From positions 1 to 6,936 of the forward strand of contig JAGVFD010000174.1 of assembly GCA_020057805.1 (NCBI GenBank): DNA of 6,936 nt, given 5' to 3'. How positions within the stretch are numbered: the first letter of the stretch is position 1; every line of letters starts with the position of its first letter. A program made the translations under genes and the position numbers. Source of the stretch: Sideroxydans sp. (GTDB lineage Bacteria > Pseudomonadota > Gammaproteobacteria > Burkholderiales > Gallionellaceae). Positions 1 through 6,689 of this stretch are shown one piece after another. The notes below the pieces were generated by a model that searched no databases, was not told the DNA's origin, and worked only from the letters and a program-made list of their open reading frames with translations.

Positions 1-2945
1 CAGTCGATATAGAAAGTGCTACCCGTGCAGTGTGATTCCGTGCCATCCGTCATATCGCACGCACGCACCAAATAGCGCCCCCATTGCGGATACTTAATTT
101 CAAAGTCCCACTCTCCTTTGCCTTTAGCGGTGGCAATGGTGGATTGATAAACTTTGCTGGAGTGGGCAGAGGACGCATATTGCGCCAATGAATCGCTGGA
201 TTGATCCCACCACCATTTCCAGTCAACTTTATACAGCGTGACTTGCACTTTTTTAATGGAGGTGGGCTTGCCATCCGCGCTCAAGCTGGCAATCTCAACA
301 ACGTGTTTTTTATCCGTCAGCAACATATTTCGTGTGGCATCGCCCTTGGGCAACTTGATGCCGAGATAGCGCGCATAGGGAGAGAATGGCACGACCTGTC
401 GATTGATACTAAAAGCGCCGCCGCTTTCAAAAACACGACTGGTCAGCGCAGCATTTAACATGCCGGGTGCTTGCTTTTCAAGGCTGGCTTCATGCTCAAA
501 ACTGGCTTTGCCCGATTCATCCAACACCCCATCAAACAGTATGCTGGGTTCTGCCGAGAATTCACGTGCGGGATCATCAAATACAAAATCGGTATAGCGA
601 GAAAACTGCGTACTCGCTTTGGTCAGGCGCAATTCCACATCCGCCTTGAGACCTGCCGCGCTCGCACCTGTGAGCCACTGTGCGGCTAATTGCCCGGTGA
701 AAGGTTCAGCACCATTGATGAGCTTGCCGACTTCCGCTTCTACCTTCAGACGATTAGGCATCACGGTTTCAATTTTGATGGATTTAGTAAAACTTGCGCC
801 GCCCAGAATGGCTTTCGCCCCCCAGTTTCCAGTGGGGGCATTGACTTCAGTTTTAAGTGCGAATTTATAAAATTCACCCACGGGCGAGGCATTAACTAGG
901 GTTTGCACTAACTGCCCTTGAGGATTGCGTAACTCCATGGTGACAGGATGATTGGCGGGCAAGCCCAAGCCTTTATCGTGCAACACGAACGTTAAGAAAA
1001 TATCATCACCAGGTCGCCAAACACCACGTTCACCGTAGATCAATCCTTTGATGCCAGCCGCCACTTTTTCACCGCCCACATCGAAATGGCTGACGGGTAG
1101 TGCCACGCCTTGCCCTATTTTTAAGTAGCCTTTTTGCCCATCTTTTTCGGCCAATAAATAAAAGGGCGTGCCACTGGGCTTGAAGCGAGCCATGCCATCG
1201 CTATCTGTCGATTCAGTGGCGATGCTCTGGTTTTGGAAATTCATGGTGCTGATTTTGACGCCTTTGAGTGCCGCTGAAGTTCTTAAGTCCGTGGCAATCA
1301 CCAGTAACTTTCCTTGCGCATCCCGTTTGGCAATCAAGCCGATGTTGGACGCTAAAAAATTGCGTTCATCGCGAATGCTGTAAGTGTTGTTGTTTTCTTG
1401 ATAGCCATAGTTGGGGTTGGCGTTAAAGCGGTAGTAGGCGTTGGTGCAAGGATTTTCACGGTCTTGCCAATTCGCAGTTCCGCCGGAATTGTAATAGTCC
1501 TCGGCGTAATCCCAGCTGCTCGCCTCGCGTTCGGTCAAGTCGTCAGAATTGATGGGGGGCGCTTCAATTTCAAGATTCTCGGTGGATTCGCTGGAGCAGG
1601 GATAGGTTGAGTCAGCCTTGCTGATGGATAGGGTCAGGCGGAACAGGCCACCTGGATGTTTTTGAAAAAGCTCGGTGACATCCAGTTGATGGCGCTGCCA
1701 TTGATTGAGGGTGGGCGATGAAAGCGGAATTGTTTTACGCCATAAAAAACGACCTACGCGCGCCAATTCTGCATTGCCATCAAGCTTGTTCACTTGTAAA
1801 AATTGTCCAACATTGTTTTCGTAAATGCGCATTGCGGTAATCCGCACCGAGCGCACATTGACGGCTTCAAACGGCACGCTTAATACAGAATTGTCAGGCA
1901 GGATGACGCCTTTTCCAACGAAGCGTACTTGCGGTTTGCTACTGCCAAAATTCAAGCTGTGTTGGGAAGGTTGTTTGGTGCGACCGCCATCTACATTGCG
2001 GATGCCAGGCTCTAGCGTGAGCGTTGCTTCCCCTTGCACTTCGCGGTCAGGATAAATGTTTAATACATTGCCCTCGATGCGTAACGTGGTGGTCATGTCG
2101 CTGCCTAGGCGCACCATGCCTTGCAAATTCTGCTGGGCATCCAAGGCATCCGAGAAAAACACTTGTACAAAAGGCCGTGTTTCAGTGCTCACGACAGAGG
2201 CTTGAGTCACGCTGAAATGAGAGATGTCCGGCACTTCAATTTGGCGCTCACCTTGGTTGTCCACCCCAATTGCTGCTCCATTCCATTTCAGCACCACGTT
2301 GGATGTGGTGGTTTGACGGAGGATGCCCGAGGCTGTGAATTCATGCTGCTTGGCATCGGCGTTGTGTTGCCAAGCGAGGGTGAGCGATTTATCTAAATGT
2401 GTTGCCTCCAATAGCTTTTCTATTTTTTCCGCCACCTCTACATCGGCCGTCACTAACGTGCCTGTCAAAATCATTTCGTGTTTATTTGTGGTGCTAGCGA
2501 TAAGACCGGCCACCTCCACCTCAAATTGTTGGGCTTGTACCTGCACCACAAACTCATATTCATGCAGCTTCTCAACCATATTGAGCAAGCCGTCAGTGTT
2601 GAGCGTGACACGATAATGGCCGCCTTGTTCGAGGTCGCTGTCAGGCATCAGAATGATTTCGCGCTGACTGGCAAAGGAAAGCGTTCCTTTGATGGACGGA
2701 TTGGTTTTGAGATGGCCTTCAGCACTTTGTCCCACGCGATCGGCGCTCACAATGTCGTTGTTGAAAACGATGCGAATAGGTGATTTGCGCGAAATGATGC
2801 CGCTACTGTGTGCGTTGATAATGTGGCTCCAAGCCGCATCTTGTGGGGGAATCGTGGGGGCGTTACTGGTGCTGTCGTCACAGCTAGTTAGAGAAAATAG
2901 GGTAAGCAGTGAAAGTGCGACACGAACAATTGATTTGAGCAGCAT
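1..2945 (-). CDS. Bacterial alpha-2-macroglobulin family lipoprotein, N-terminal part (3' end outside window)
   Basis: The reading frame is open from ATG 2945 to the left edge, giving about 981 codons without a stop; the C-terminal part is missing. An AGGGGA Shine-Dalgarno (2954-2959) supports this start. Residues 1-22 are a lipoprotein signal: basic start, hydrophobic core, lipobox LTSC with Cys22. Asp23-Asp24 follow, which by the +2 rule predicts retention at the inner membrane facing the periplasm, as for E. coli YfhM. Many beta-rich macroglobulin (MG) domains follow. Recognisable family segments are a Cys450...Cys500 insert with WQDRENPC and Tyr-rich flanks, RNFLASNIGLIAKR at about 528-541, the MG2 signature GERGVWRPGDD (638-648), and a Trp cluster WKWWW (909-913) before a later MG domain. 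Family members trap or inhibit proteases in the periplasm and are often encoded beside pbpC, which cannot be checked here. The layout resembles the larger (~1,800 aa) Bacteroidetes/proteobacterial type more than YfhM. The thioester CxEQ region would lie off the window, so its presence is unknown. Family call is firm; exact role is inferred. Confidence 0.9.
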   Translation of the reverse strand, partial: MLLKSIVRVALSLLTLFSLTSCDDSTSNAPTIPPQDAAWSHIINAHSSGIISRKSPIRIVFNNDIVSADRVGQSAEGHLKTNPSIKGTLSFASQREIILMPDSDLEQGGHYRVTLNTDGLLNMVEKLHEYEFVVQVQAQQFEVEVAGLIASTTNKHEMILTGTLVTADVEVAEKIEKLLEATHLDKSLTLAWQHNADAKQHEFTASGILRQTTTSNVVLKWNGAAIGVDNQGERQIEVPDISHFSVTQASVVSTETRPFVQVFFSDALDAQQNLQGMVRLGSDMTTTLRIEGNVLNIYPDREVQGEATLTLEPGIRNVDGGRTKQPSQHSLNFGSSKPQVRFVGKGVILPDNSVLSVPFEAVNVRSVRITAMRIYENNVGQFLQVNKLDGNAELARVGRFLWRKTIPLSSPTLNQWQRHQLDVTELFQKHPGGLFRLTLSISKADSTYPCSSESTENLEIEAPPINSDDLTEREASSWDYAEDYYNSGGTANWQDRENPCTNAYYRFNANPNYGYQENNNTYSIRDERNFLASNIGLIAKRDAQGKLLVIATDLRTSAALKGVKISTMNFQNQSIATESTDSDGMARFKPSGTPFYLLAEKDGQKGYLKIGQGVALPVSHFDVGGEKVAAGIKGLIYGERGVWRPGDDIFLTFVLHDKGLGLPANHPVTMELRNPQGQLVQTLVNASPVGEFYKFALKTEVNAPTGNWGAKAILGGASFTKSIKIETVMPNRLKVEAEVGKLINGAEPFTGQLAAQWLTGASAAGLKADVELRLTKASTQFSRYTDFVFDDPAREFSAEPSILFDGVLDESGKASFEHEASLEKQAPGMLNAALTSRVFESGGAFSINRQVVPFSPYARYLGIKLPKGDATRNMLLTDKKHVVEIASLSADGKPTSIKKVQVTLYKVDWKWWWDQSSDSLAQYASSAHSSKVYQSTIATAKGKGEWDFEIKYPQWGRYLVRACDMTDGTESHCTGSTFYID

Positions 2946-2953
2946 GACGTAAA

Positions 2954-2959
2954 TCCCCT
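2954..2959 (-). promoter_or_regulatory. Ribosome binding site of the alpha-2-macroglobulin gene
   Basis: On the minus strand the sequence reads AGGGGA, then 8 nt, then ATG at 2945. It fixes the start that places the lipobox cysteine at residue 22, a normal distance for a lipoprotein signal. Confidence 0.6.
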
Positions 2960-3143
2960 TTGTTTTTTTGACTGCAGTGACCTAGCAACGAGGGAGGCAT
3001 GTTATGCGAAAGTCTATGCGCGGTGGAATCACTTTAACGTCATAACATTGTTTTTGAATTAGCGTCCCCAATCACATCAAGTTGGTCGTAAAATTCACCC
3101 CGCCCGCAGAAAGGGTCTCGCAGGAAACCGATTGAAATTACTT

Positions 3144-3150
3144 AAGGAGA
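3144..3150 (+). promoter_or_regulatory. Ribosome binding site of psiF-family gene
   Basis: AAGGAGA lies 5 nt before ATG 3156, a strong Shine-Dalgarno. It decides the start in favour of 3156 over an in-frame TTG at 3132, which lies upstream of this site and would add eight residues before the signal peptide. Confidence 0.8.
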
Positions 3151-3155
3151 TTCAC

Positions 3156-3473
3156 ATGAAGAAGTTGATTGCTCTGGTTGTTATGGGTTTGACGTTCGCT
3201 ATTTCTGCACCGGCTTTTGCAGGGGCGCAACAGGAAAAGATGAAGGGCTGTAATGCAGAGGCCAAATCGCAAGCGTTGAAAGGGGCTGACCGTAAAGCGT
3301 TTATGAGCAAGTGCCTGAAAAAAGATTACGTGTTGGAAAGTGGCGCTGCCCCCGCGGCGGCTGCCGCTCCGACACAACAAAATAAAATGAAGACGTGCAA
3401 TGCGGATGCTAAAACTAAAGCCCTTAAAGGCGCTGAACGTAAGGAATTTATGAGCGCTTGCTTGAGCGCGTAA
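3156..3473 (+). CDS. psiF: PsiF-family periplasmic protein with two PsiF repeats
   Basis: This is a 105-residue protein with a classic Sec signal peptide: MKK, a hydrophobic core, and cleavage expected after Ala-Phe-Ala at residue 22. The mature part has two copies of the PsiF repeat, at residues 25-55 and 74-104, identical at 22 of 31 positions. Each copy carries the pattern QQ-x-KMK-x-CN...ALKGA-x-RK-x-FMS-x-CL, with cysteines 21 residues apart (Cys32/Cys53 and Cys81/Cys102) that probably form a disulfide within each repeat. An Ala/Pro linker at about 63-73 joins them. E. coli PsiF, known as a phosphate-starvation-inducible protein, has the same two-repeat layout and about the same length. 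The molecular function of the family is not established. I see no convincing Pho box upstream, so phosphate control is not supported here. The gene stands alone, divergent from the macroglobulin gene and closed by its own terminator. Confidence 0.9.
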   Translation: MKKLIALVVMGLTFAISAPAFAGAQQEKMKGCNAEAKSQALKGADRKAFMSKCLKKDYVLESGAAPAAAAAPTQQNKMKTCNADAKTKALKGAERKEFMSACLSA

Positions 3474-3497
3474 TTCAGTTGCAAACGCAGTATGCAG

Positions 3498-3520
3498 AAC
3501 GCGCCGCAAGGCGCGTTTTT
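3498..3520 (+). terminator. Rho-independent terminator after the psiF-family gene
   Basis: The arms AACGCGCC (3498-3505) and GGCGCGTT (3510-3517) form a perfect 8-bp GC-rich stem with a GCAA tetraloop (GNRA type). A run of five T (3516-3520), partly within the stem, follows. It starts 24 nt after the psiF stop codon and separates that gene from fdxA. Confidence 0.88.
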
Positions 3521-3547
3521 CATGGGAGGAGGACGCGGGCTGACGTG

Positions 3548-3553
3548 TACAAT
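3548..3553 (+). promoter_or_regulatory. fdxA: Possible -10 element of the fdxA promoter
   Basis: TACAAT differs from the TATAAT consensus at one position. It lies between the psiF terminator and fdxA and would give a leader of roughly 28 nt. No recognisable -35 hexamer is found 16-18 bp upstream. The argument is mainly positional: a promoter is needed between the terminator and ATG 3588. Confidence 0.3.
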
Positions 3554-3587
3554 TCGGCTCAAATCCAAACGTTGTTGTGAGAATTAA

Positions 3588-3911
3588 ATGACCTTCGTGG
3601 TAAGTGAAAACTGCATCAAATGTAAATACACCGACTGCGTGGAAGTGTGTCCGGTGGATTGTTTTCGTGCGGGCCCTAACTTTCTTGTCATCGACCCCGA
3701 TGAATGTATCGACTGTTCCTTATGTGTGCCCGAATGTCCCGCCAATGCGATTTACGCCGAGGATGATGTGCCTGAAGCGGAAAAATCATTCATCGCACTT
3801 AATGCTGAATTAGCCAAACAGTGGAAACCCATCACCTTGAAAATAGCGGCGCCAGCGGATGCGGATGCTTGGCGTGATGTTAAAGATAAGCTTTCCTTGC
3901 TCGAACGGTGA
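3588..3911 (+). CDS. fdxA: 7Fe ferredoxin FdxA ([3Fe-4S][4Fe-4S])
   Basis: This is a 107-residue acidic ferredoxin, a low-potential cytoplasmic electron carrier, matching the Azotobacter vinelandii FdI family in length and pattern. By analogy with FdI, Cys9, Cys17 and Cys50 bind the [3Fe-4S] cluster. Cys21, Cys40, Cys43 and Cys46 bind the [4Fe-4S] cluster, seen as C-x2-C-x2-C-x3-C-P (40-51). The extra cysteines Cys12 and Cys25 match the free Cys11 and Cys24 of FdI. The C-terminal extension (about 58-107, ending KLSLLER) is also typical. The ribosome binding site is weak (TGAGA, 5 nt before ATG). The stop codon TGA overlaps the GTG start of the AddB-like gene in a GTGA arrangement, suggesting co-transcription and translational coupling. 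The redox partner cannot be read from the sequence. Members have been linked to oxidative-stress resistance and Fe-S metabolism in other bacteria. Confidence 0.96.
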   Translation: MTFVVSENCIKCKYTDCVEVCPVDCFRAGPNFLVIDPDECIDCSLCVPECPANAIYAEDDVPEAEKSFIALNAELAKQWKPITLKIAAPADADAWRDVKDKLSLLER

Positions 3912-6526
3912 GCATTCCTAACGTCTATTTCGATCGTATCGCGCAGCGCATTCTGGCGGCGCATCCCGCGCCGGATTTGCGCGGCATCATCGTGTTACTT
4001 CCCAATTTACATGTGGCGCAAATTTTGGCGCAGGCACTGCTGCGCGCGGCACAAGCGCCCGCCCTTTTGCTGCCGCAAATGGTGACGTTGAATGAGTGGG
4101 CACAAAGCATTCAACTGGATGCACCCATCGCCAGCGAGAGTGCGCGCAGTGCCTTGCTGTATCAGGAATTGCGCAAACGTCCGTGGTTTGAAAACGCTGA
4201 TCTATGGAGCATGACGCAAGAGCTGTTGCAGTTATTCGACGAGCTAACGTTTGCCTTGGATAGCTTGCCGCAGGATGAAGAAGCCTTTGCCGCCGCTGTT
4301 GCGCGCGCCTATGCGTCGCGCCAAAACGCCACCTTGCAATTAGAAGCGCGGCTGGTGTTTGAGTTGTGGCATGCCATGCAACAGGGTGAAGAGTTGGATG
4401 CGGCGCGCGCTTATCAGCAACGTTTGGCCAAGTTAGCGGCACAGGCAGAATCGCCGCTGTATGTGTTGATGGCTTCCGAGTGGCCGGCGGTGGAGAAAAA
4501 ATTCCTTGAGGAATATGAACAGCGGGTGATGGTGAAGGTGTTTGATTTGCGCGAGATGACGGAGGGTTCCCTCACCCTAACCCTCTCCCAGTGGGAGAGG
4601 GAACTGTCCGCCTCCCCTCGCCCTACGGGAGAGGAGGTGAGGGCGAGTTTTAAGTTTTTTGCCGCCACCTCCCTCGAACAAGAAGCCCGCGCGGCTGCCA
4701 TGCAGGTGCGGCTGTGGTTGCAACAAGGCAAACAAAACATTGCCATCGTGGCGCAAGATCGGGTGGTGGCGCGGCGCTTGCGTGCGCTGTTAGAGCGCGC
4801 GGAGATATGGGTGGCGGACGAGACAGGCTGGACCTTCGCCACGTTGTCGGTGAGCACGGTGTTGGATCGTTGGCTCACTGCGTTGCAAAGCGATTTTTAT
4901 CATCACGACTTACTCGATCTGCTCAAATCGCCTTTCATTTTTGCCGACATGAGTGCTGGCGAACGCAAATCAGCGGTGTATCACCTAGAGCAATTGCTAC
5001 GCCAACAAAGCGTGGTGGTGGGGCTGGAAGCCTTTAGCACACTGGCTGCACAGGTACCCATTTTGCACGCGCCATTGGCGCGCTTGCGCCAAGCCGCAGC
5101 TTTACTTGAGCAAGGCAAAAAGAAATCTTTAAGTGAATGGTTGGCGGCCTTGCGCGAAAGTTTGCACGTATTGAGTGTGGATGAAGGCCTGCAAAAAGAT
5201 GAGGCGGGGCAACAACTATTGCACGCATTGGAAACTTGGCAGCAAGAGTTGGCGCGCGATGTGGGGCGTTACAAATTTAACGAATGGCGGCGCTGGTTAG
5301 CACAACAGTTGGATACGCAAACCTATCGCGATAGCAGCGTGAACAGTCCGGTGCGCTTCACGCATTTGGCGGCGACACGCTGGCGTATTTTTGATGCTGT
5401 GCTGTTGCTGGGCTGTGATGCCGAGCATCTACCCAGTGCAGCTAATGGTGGGCGCTGGTTTAACGATGCGGTGCGCTCCGTGCTCAACCTGCCGACACGG
5501 GCTACGCATGCGCTGCGTCAGCGCGACGATTTGTACGGCGTGCTGGCGTTAAATGATTGCGTGTTGGCGACTTGGCAGCGCGACAAAAATGGCGAAGCGC
5601 GCATGTTGAGTCCGTACTTGCAAATGCTGCGCGATGATTTCGAGCAAGTGCATGGCGACGATCTCACTGAACAAAATTTACAGGCTTATCTCGCTGCGGA
5701 AGATGCGCAGCGCATCTCACTCCCCGCGTCAACACAACCCTCGCCGAGTGTGGCAACGCCAGCCGTGCCTGTCAGTGTTTCCATCAGCGCATACAACTCG
5801 CTGGTCGCTTGCCCTTATCAATTTTATGCGCGCTATATTTTGCGCTTGAACCCTTTGGACGAAGTGCAAGAGGACATTGAGAAACGCGATTTTGGCGAAC
5901 GTGTGCATGAAATTTTGCAGCGCTTCCACGAGCAATACGCAGCAGTCAGTGGACATGACATGCTTGAGATGGAAGCGGCTTTGCGCCGCATCAGCGCAGA
6001 CGTGTTCGACGATTTGCTGCAACACGATTTTGCCGCACGTGCATGGTTGGCGCGCTGGGATCAATCTCTATCTGCCTATCTAGCGTGGCAGTTAGAAGGG
6101 GAAGCCGAGGGCTGGCGCTATGCCGAAGCAGAGACGAAATTCGACTGGCCGCTGGAAGGGGTGAACTTGCGCGGACGTATTGACCGACTCGATGTGCGCG
6201 GCGATGAAAAGCGCGTGCTCGACTACAAAACGCAGAGCGACATCGTGCTACGCAACAAACTCAAAGAGCCAGGCGAAGACGTGCAACTCGCCTGTTATGC
6301 CTACGCACATGAAGCGGCCGATGTTGCCTTCGTCAGTATTGAAAGTGGCAAGGTGAAGTCAGTCGCGCCGAAAGAAGATGCATCGCTACTGGCGCAACTG
6401 AATGTGGAACGCTTGGAGCAGTTGATGAGCGCGTTGCGTGAGGGAGCAGGGATGCCTGCGAATGGAATTGCTGCGGTGTGTGCGTATTGCGAAGTAAGAG
6501 GCGTGTGTCGCAAGGGCGAGTGGTGA
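3908..6526 (+). CDS. AddB-like DNA repair helicase-nuclease subunit with PD-(D/E)XK nuclease domain and Fe-S staple
   Basis: This is an 872-residue protein of the short AddB-like family found in proteobacteria (annotated as probable DNA repair protein), expected to pair with the AddA-like helicase downstream to process double-strand DNA ends. The N-terminal part (about 24-330) resembles a degenerate UvrD-type fold and has no Walker A motif, so it is unlikely to hydrolyse ATP. A RecB-type nuclease domain occupies about 628-872. His667 lies in FGERVHEIL, Asp759 in GRIDRLD, Asp772 and Lys774 in LDYKT, and Gln793/Tyr797 form the QxxxY motif. Cys635 ([10 protein letters not shown]) plus Cys858, Cys861 and Cys867 (C-x2-C-x5-C) match the spacing of the AddB [4Fe-4S] staple, so the nuclease appears intact. 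GTG 3908 is chosen because it overlaps the fdxA stop and no better start follows. Residues 221-246 are encoded by a palindromic repeat read in frame (separate entry). Length is shorter than Bacillus AddB (~1,170 aa). Confidence 0.9.
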   Translation: MSIPNVYFDRIAQRILAAHPAPDLRGIIVLLPNLHVAQILAQALLRAAQAPALLLPQMVTLNEWAQSIQLDAPIASESARSALLYQELRKRPWFENADLWSMTQELLQLFDELTFALDSLPQDEEAFAAAVARAYASRQNATLQLEARLVFELWHAMQQGEELDAARAYQQRLAKLAAQAESPLYVLMASEWPAVEKKFLEEYEQRVMVKVFDLREMTEGSLTLTLSQWERELSASPRPTGEEVRASFKFFAATSLEQEARAAAMQVRLWLQQGKQNIAIVAQDRVVARRLRALLERAEIWVADETGWTFATLSVSTVLDRWLTALQSDFYHHDLLDLLKSPFIFADMSAGERKSAVYHLEQLLRQQSVVVGLEAFSTLAAQVPILHAPLARLRQAAALLEQGKKKSLSEWLAALRESLHVLSVDEGLQKDEAGQQLLHALETWQQELARDVGRYKFNEWRRWLAQQLDTQTYRDSSVNSPVRFTHLAATRWRIFDAVLLLGCDAEHLPSAANGGRWFNDAVRSVLNLPTRATHALRQRDDLYGVLALNDCVLATWQRDKNGEARMLSPYLQMLRDDFEQVHGDDLTEQNLQAYLAAEDAQRISLPASTQPSPSVATPAVPVSVSISAYNSLVACPYQFYARYILRLNPLDEVQEDIEKRDFGERVHEILQRFHEQYAAVSGHDMLEMEAALRRISADVFDDLLQHDFAARAWLARWDQSLSAYLAWQLEGEAEGWRYAEAETKFDWPLEGVNLRGRIDRLDVRGDEKRVLDYKTQSDIVLRNKLKEPGEDVQLACYAYAHEAADVAFVSIESGKVKSVAPKEDASLLAQLNVERLEQLMSALREGAGMPANGIAAVCAYCEVRGVCRKGEW
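4569..4643. repeat. Palindromic REP-like repeat inside the AddB-like coding sequence
   Basis: The outer arms CCCTCAC (4569-4575) and GTGAGGG (4637-4643) are perfect inverted repeats. Inside them are two further hairpins. CCCTCTCCC (4581-4589) pairs with GGGAGAGGG (4593-4601) around a 3-nt loop. A second, imperfect one (about 4611-4637) has CCTCCCCTCGCCC facing GGGAGAGGAGG. This CCCTCACCC/CCCTCTCCC architecture is familiar to me as a dispersed, normally intergenic repeat in proteobacterial genomes. The 75-bp length keeps the host frame open, and it encodes residues about 221-246, beginning [12 protein letters not shown]. Its purine/pyrimidine strand bias is unlike the surrounding coding sequence. 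The structure is seen directly; the family identity is from memory. Confidence 0.8.
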
Positions 6527-6554
6527 TACTCATGCAAACGACACAACCACACTA

Positions 6555-6680
6555 TCCGTCATTCCGGCGCATGCCGGAATCCAGTCAATTAAACATCCCG
6601 CGCAGCGGACAAAACCATATGGACTCGCTACGCGAGAAATATTTATCCTGCTGGATTCCGGCCTGCGCCGGAATGACGGA
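6555..6680. mobile_element. 126-bp MITE-like palindromic element with 30-bp terminal inverted repeats
   Basis: The left terminus (6555-6584) and the reverse complement of the right terminus (6651-6680) match at 29 of 30 positions. Each terminus is itself a small hairpin: ATTCCGGC/GCCGGAAT on the left, and ATTCCGGC with GCCGGAAT on the right. An inner pair, CGCGCAGCG (6599-6607) and CGCTACGCG (6626-6634), matches at 8 of 9. The centre is CCATATGG (6615-6622), so the element as a whole is a long imperfect palindrome. It has no transposase and no plausible gene. GTCATTCCGGC...GCCGGAATCCAG termini are, to my knowledge, common in dispersed proteobacterial repeats. I cannot identify a target-site duplication. 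It fills most of the 163-bp gap between the AddB-like and AddA-like genes. Confidence 0.82.
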
Positions 6681-6689
6681 ACCTTTGAG

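Larger units (their letters stand above)
2946..3155. other. Divergent intergenic region between the macroglobulin and psiF genes
   Basis: About 210 bp separate two divergently transcribed genes, so both promoters should lie here. I see no strong sigma-70 pair for either direction. For psiF, TAAAAT at 3089-3094 could serve as a -10 hexamer, but there is no matching -35 at 16-18 bp. Nothing here resembles a tRNA, a terminator or a protein-coding frame. A single GTCATAA (3039-3045 area) resembles half of a Pho-box unit but has no second half. Confidence 0.4.

Noticed and set aside
3000..3100. Pho box upstream of the psiF gene
   Set aside because: Only one partial unit (GTCATAA) is visible, with no second unit at 11-bp spacing and no -10 in the right place.
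3132..3155. Upstream TTG start extending the PsiF-family protein by eight residues
   Set aside because: The strong AAGGAGA at 3144-3150 lies downstream of this TTG and correctly spaced for ATG 3156, which also gives a standard signal peptide.
3156..3473. The duplicated repeat in the PsiF-family protein as a novelty
   Set aside because: E. coli PsiF has the same two-repeat layout, so this is normal for the family.
3588..3911. Cys12 and Cys25 of the ferredoxin as an extra metal site
   Set aside because: They match the non-ligand Cys11 and Cys24 of Azotobacter FdI, so they are ordinary for FdxA.
3987..4878. Two overlapping 150-codon minus-strand open frames opposite the AddB-like gene
   Set aside because: They are antisense to a well-supported coding sequence, have no ribosome binding sites or recognisable domains, and their composition reflects the complementary strand; part of one is just the 4569-4643 repeat.
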